57,133 nt of DNA, from assembly GCA_037447655.1 (NCBI GenBank), contig JBBHKE010003246.1, positions 39,005 through 96,137 on the forward strand. Reading direction: 5' to 3'. Below the pieces are notes generated by a model, which was not told the origin of the DNA, did no database searches, and saw only the letters and a program-made list of their open reading frames with translations. Positions 52,717 through 57,133 of this stretch are shown one piece after another (position 1 is the stretch's first letter; every line of letters begins with the position of its first letter). Made by a program: the position numbers and the translations under genes. The DNA is from Zygnema cylindricum. Its lineage: Eukaryota; Streptophyta; Zygnematophyceae; Zygnematales; Zygnemataceae.

Positions 52717-53250
52717 CTAATTACGATTCACAGTGTATTGTAATACGTTTCTGTACTTTAACAAGTCTGTATGTACTGCACTTTCTTTATACAAATTATA
52801 GACCTTTAGTTGTCCATTTGAAAACCTTTTAATAGGCCGACTTTTTGTTCGTCTCCACCCGTAAACTGTGTGTCCCGCGGCCGACGTCACCAAACGGGTA
52901 ACGTTGTCCCTCGGCCTACGTCCGCAAACATGTTGTTTTGTTGTCTATCCTAACGTCAGCAAACGGGTAACTTTCAAAGTACTCCCTCGACAATTGTTCT
53001 TGGCCGTCATATCTTAATCGCTCGATCTTGTCAATGAATTAAGATAAAGCCGCCACGTCCACTAAAGAGTCTTCAGCCGTCGATCATTCATTCGTGACCT
53101 TCCAATTATAGGATGCTGACAGGTCAAAAGCTAGACGTCCTTTTCAAGTACAGTTTCATGTCGTAAATTGTTTTCGTCAATCGTTGTGCTTGATTAAGGT
53201 CGCATCTACAAATATCCGTACGGACGACTTGAATAGTACAATAGTACTAT
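52717..53250. other. No gene seen
   Basis: Includes a solitary family A end (52717-52740) and a local repeat of CAAACGGGTAAC (about 52892 and 52961). Otherwise unremarkable. Confidence 0.45.
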
Positions 53251-53989
53251 GGGTGAATTCCATCAGACGTTTCTGTAATCTTATGGCCAACTCTACAGAC
53301 TAGGTTGATTCAGTCGATAATCCATCACGAAGAGTATGTAAACCACGTGTTCTAAATTGATTGGCGCCACGCAATCTACGATCCGATATTGAATATCTTT
53401 CATATTTTTAGCAACAACAAACTTAACTTCGAATCTTCACTTGCGTACCATGTACTTGTGCACGAAATCATCATACGACAGAACTTTTATACTTTTTGCA
53501 AACACTTGTCTTTACGCCAGCTCATTTTATAGGGTTTATGTTTTCGAAACATAACAAAAGTCATTTGAGAAAAATAATGTGACGAACAAAAGTTACCAAA
53601 AAAAGCGTGACGAATGAATGTTACGAAATTACATTTTTATTTTCGGTTGTATTTTGGAAAGCACATGTCACGTGTAAATCTTGTGATTTTTCGTTGGTTG
53701 TGCATCATGACATGTAGCTTAATCGTCCAACGTGTCATGATTTTTTTTTTCTTTATCTGCCAACCCACCTCCTCGAGGTGAGTTGATAATTATAGAGAAA
53801 AATGAAGCAGACTCTTCGCAGGTGAACATCCGACGGTCAATATTACCTCCCAGACCTTCAGAGAGTATTGGCGAGATTCTTTGTAATGTTGTTTTTTCGT
53901 ATAAAAACAAAATAACCATTACGGTTTGGTACGGATAGTCGCAGATTTTTGTAAACTTCCCCACTTTTTCGTCTAATGGAACATTACCA
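53251..53989 (-). mobile_element. Family B MITE copy 3, inverted
   Basis: Reverse-complement copy of the family B element, with ends GGGTGAATTCCATCAGACG and TCTAATGGAACATTACC. The interior shares ATCATCGAAG-type and CCAACCCACCTCC blocks with 23774-24669, and a single diverged minisatellite unit lies near 53437. No clear target duplication. Confidence 0.7.
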
Positions 53990-54002
53990 TCATCGTTTTG
54001 AT

Positions 54003-54309
54003 CATATTTCAAAAGTAGGCGTTTTTATGGTTGGCCTTTGGTCGGCGCCTTAATCGTAAGTTGTGTTATGGGATTTTCATATGATCTTCTTAGATCGCTA
54101 CTTTGATCAACAACTATCCGATCGGTCCGAATCAGACAGTGTAAATAAAATTCTTTGGTCTGAATGTTTTAATTGGTCCAATTTTTGGTCTGAGTGTTGA
54201 AATTGGTCTGAATAGGTCCGAACACAATATGGGTCCTAAGGTCATATTGTATGTTTTGCATACAATAGGCATATTGTATGGGCCAACTTTCACCACCTTT
54301 TGAACTATG
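54003..54309 (-). mobile_element. hAT-like MITE family D copy 2, exact 8-bp TSD
   Basis: 307 bp, ends CATATTTCAAAAGTAGGCG and CCACCTTTTGAACTATG, flanked by the exact duplication GTTTTGAT (53995-54002 and 54310-54317). The interior includes GCATACAATAGGCATATTGTATG, a palindrome shared with copy 1. Confidence 0.88.
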
Positions 54310-54424
54310 GTTTTGATAAACAAGACACGGTCCATGCACGTGTAACGGGCATGATAAATGGGTATAATAAGCTGGCATGATTAATCACGACATGGACCAA
54401 GCCCGTGTAACGAGCATTGATTTA

Positions 54425-54640
54425 GGGTGAACCTCCATCAGGTGAAAAGTGGGGTTCATTACAGAAAAAAGTGCATTTCTATACAGGTCTAGCTCATTTT
54501 AGTACTGGGCTGTAGTGTTTGTTTTTTTTTAGATATAAAACATCATTACAGGAGATTCGTCAAGATTCTCCAAACTTTTGGGCGACAACGTCGACCATCC
54601 GATTATGAGTTTTCGAAGCAAAAGGTCACTTCGTCTAGTG
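54425..54640 (+). mobile_element. Family B MITE left-end fragment
   Basis: Starts after TTA with GGGTGAACCTCCATCAGG, then GAAAAGTGGGG and AACATCATTACAGGAGATTC, parallel to the left end of 24710-25312. The right boundary is not found; a possible right end lies near 55600-55690. Confidence 0.5.
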
Positions 54641-56319
54641 ACTTGCTATAGTCGTTAGCGAGGACACTAGTCAATCACCTGACGTGTAAAACGTTTCCGC
54701 ATGGAAAGGTCACGTATAAGCCGCGCGCCATCAAACATTTGCCACGGGCCTTTGGTCACGCAGGAATCATGTCCAACGAAAACCACAAAAGAAAATATTT
54801 GTTGAAAAATGTGCCGTGAGGCCTCCTCCACGATCCGCAGCCATCCGGAATTTGCGGCGCCACGACGAAACACGAACAACAAAACAACTACAAAAAATAG
54901 AAAACAGAAATGTACAAATTGTACATTCGTGTAATTTAATTTTGCGGTTAGATGTACGGATACAAGTTCAGATATTGTGCTTTTGGAATCTTTGACTGCT
55001 CGCCCTCCGAACAGGAACCTCCCTGCATCCAATCGCAAGAAAGCAGGTGCGCGATGATTCCATTGCTGACACGACCTGATGGAGAAGTGAAAAGAGTTTT
55101 ACTGCGAGTAAACGTTTTCGTTCGATTACTGTTGGCGTTTGATGGAGAAGTGGCCATACTAGTACTTTAAAATTTTGCTGGATAATGATTGCACATTTTT
55201 AGGACCCAATCTTTCAAGCGATTGCACACATCAAATCTTGAGCTCCTCTGCGCGGCCCAAACTGACGACCCTGGGACATCAGTATAATGTGAGCGGCAGT
55301 GAGGTAAAAAATCCGGTTTTATTGCGAAAACAATAAACTGTACTTTTACTACACTGTGTTGTACTGTACCGTATTGTAATTGGACATCTGCCGGACAATG
55401 ATTGCTTATTTTCAAGGTCCGTTTGTTTTAATTTTTTGTATGAAATCATGAACTTTGAGTGCGACGCGAATTGATTCAGGGTCAATTAGAAGGAAGGGCT
55501 AAGAGTAGTTCCCCATGTAAGATTCATTTATGGTGAAGTTAAATCGATTTTTTTTGTAATTGTACGGCCAACTTTCTTCGCTGTTATATTTTGGATGATG
55601 TTCCATTATTTAAAGCCTGTAAACCACGTGTTTTTCAATAAAGTAGTACCACATAAATAATATCGGATATTGAAAATCGTCAAAGATTTTTCACTAGTGT
55701 TTTGTATGGGGAAAACATCTATAACTATAAATTATATATTCGATATAACAAATATCGAATGTTAAGAGGGCTCTATATATATCCCTCAGGGACCAACAAA
55801 AAATATTGAAATATAATTGGCAAGAGGTGGGGGTACAGCTCTGCACGTTAAATCTTACGATAAATACCACGTTAAATCGAACGATTAATTGTACAGAAGA
55901 TCCCCTCACCCCCTATCTCCCCCCTTGTGGCGTGATCTCACTTGGGAGGGTGGTGGGGGGGGGGGGGGGACTTATACTTGACGTAACGTCACTTCCATAT
56001 ATTTTGATAAAAATACTTTGTAATACAAGCTCGTATATCCGCTAATATTGCGAAAATGAGCTTCTCGATATATCGAAGCCACATGTTGATCATCGGGTAG
56101 CCCAAATATTGTATGTTTTGAATATCAACAAGGGGCCTTCGATACACAACACGAGTGATAAATATGGTTGGTCTCGAAATGATATATCAGGTTTATTAAT
56201 TGGTTGATGTTCAATTTATCAAATATCTAATTTATCGTGATAGAAATTTTTCTATATGCAACACTATTGTATAGAATTGCACTTTTCTAATGGTTGACCT
56301 CCATCGGCAAAAAAAGTGA
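54641..56319. other. No gene seen
   Basis: Mostly AT-rich sequence with scattered GTAC words, a T-rich ATATC palindromic patch at 55730-55790, and a run of 14 G within GGTGGTGGGGG (about 55949-55970). No supported gene. Confidence 0.45.
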
Positions 56320-56613
56320 GGCTGGTCCCTAGATGTCGTATGTTTTGTACCATTTCGTTCCATATCTTTTTGCTTTCTTAGGGAAATATCTTTACTTGAG
56401 ATATATGAAGATTCTCGAGATGCACTTCCTCTATTCGCTCCCCTCATCAGTATTCAATCACGACAACAACATGTCACCGACACAGTAGCTGCCGTCGAAG
56501 CCAAGTGCCTCATTGAGGGATCCCTAAGGCGTACACGTGGGCTCGGCTTCGATCTTCTTCACGACAAGGGTTTGGGGCTCGGCGTGTTGCTACTCCAATT
56601 TTTGGTTCACTAA
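56320..56613 (+). other. Open frame without start codon, possible exon remnant
   Basis: 98 codons open between a TGA at 56317-56319 and TAA at 56611-56613, with no in-frame ATG. The last 65 codons are more GC-rich than the surroundings and read as an ordinary protein (for example QQHVTDTVAAVEAKCLIEG). A TTTCTTAG at 56374-56381 could be a splice acceptor. I do not recognise the product; it could be the last exon of a gene starting outside this window's readable features, or chance. Confidence 0.15.
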
Positions 56614-57133
56614 GCTTAATTATTTTTTCTTCTCCTCGCTTTTTTGTGCACATCACTTAAGTCTACTGTAACAGTAACAGCAGATCGAACTTATTTTTAG
56701 AGGCTATTTACGTGTAATGAATATAGAGTACTAAATTTGGTGGACGTCCGCGAAAGAATCGCGCGATTTAGAGTCCTATTTCAAAAGATATAGCGATGGG
56801 TGTATTTAGGTGACAGCAAGGGGTCAAAATAATAGGTGGGTAACATTGAAACGGGTTAAGGGTCAAAGTAGTCGCGGAATTTAAGGCGTACGTCTATATA
56901 AAGTACTAATAGTGGTTTGGTACCTAATATGGTTCGTTTCGTACAATTTTTAGTACGAAACGTCATATACGTAGGTAGTTTCGCAAGTTAAATTCGCGAC
57001 GCACGATCGTGCGAAGTCGCGTTTCAATTTGCGTGCACTTTTGCACTTAAATGCTACGTAGTAAAATGTAGTAATTGATTGGTTAGTAAATGCTACGTAG
57101 TTAGTGGGAGATTTCCCACGCTTTTGCATTGGT
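56614..57133. other. No gene seen at the right edge
   Basis: Contains a small hairpin (CGTTTCGTAC / GTACGAAACG, 56936-56963) and a direct repeat of AAATGCTACGTAGT (about 57049 and 57088). Nothing coding is visible. Confidence 0.4.

Overview
This is a nuclear plant-type (streptophyte) genomic window. It holds intron-rich genes with GT-AG introns of roughly 100-1,500 bp, plant telomere-like motifs (TTTAGGG, telo box AAACCCTAA), plant-style Ty1/copia elements, a trihelix-type transcription-factor gene, CT-rich leaders and many small TIR elements. I cannot name the species. A PRC1/MAP65 gene, a USP37-like deubiquitinase with ubiquitin-interacting motifs and a LINE with a restriction-like endonuclease together suggest a charophyte alga or an early-diverging land plant rather than a flowering plant. 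That is inference. One assembly gap of 910 N lies at 12615-13524.

Layout. 1-3.1 kb: no recognisable gene, one imperfect ~160-bp tandem repeat. 3.1-6.45 kb (+): a decayed LINE with an N-terminal zinc finger, reverse transcriptase and C-terminal restriction-like endonuclease. 7.57-9.68 kb: a 2.1-kb GGGAGA-type hexanucleotide satellite. 9.82-15.84 kb (+): a complete 11-exon MAP65/PRC1/Ase1 gene (575 aa when spliced). 17.80-23.26 kb (-): a complete 13-exon ubiquitin-specific protease gene (669 aa when spliced). 23.8-30.7 kb: a nest of MITE-like DNA transposons of at least four families (TA, TTA and 8-bp target duplications), inserted into or fused to each other. 30.84-33.02 kb (+): a trihelix (SANT/Myb-like) transcription-factor gene interrupted by two in-frame stop codons. 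35.94-38.23 kb (-): a two-exon TRAF-type zinc-finger/coiled-coil gene with telo boxes upstream. 38.9-40.0 kb: further MITEs. 40.28-46.23 kb (-): a copia element with two ~785-bp LTRs and a gag-pol broken by stops and a frameshift. 46.23-49.9 kb (-): an older copia element cut off after integrase. 50.06-51.43 kb (+): an RNase H/3' LTR fragment of a copia element related to the second one. 51.44-52.04 kb (+): a 5'-truncated second copy of the LINE. 52-54.6 kb: more MITE copies. 54.6-57.13 kb: no recognisable gene.

The three intact genes have unrelated housekeeping roles: spindle/phragmoplast microtubule bundling, deubiquitination, and an uncharacterised TRAF-type zinc-finger protein. Plant nuclear genes are not in operons and I see no functional cluster. 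The exon models for MAP65 and the protease were derived by reading splice junctions. In both, every junction keeps the reading frame to a single terminal stop, which is strong internal support. The accessory content is dominated by transposable elements and purine/pyrimidine satellites, and most findings come from there.
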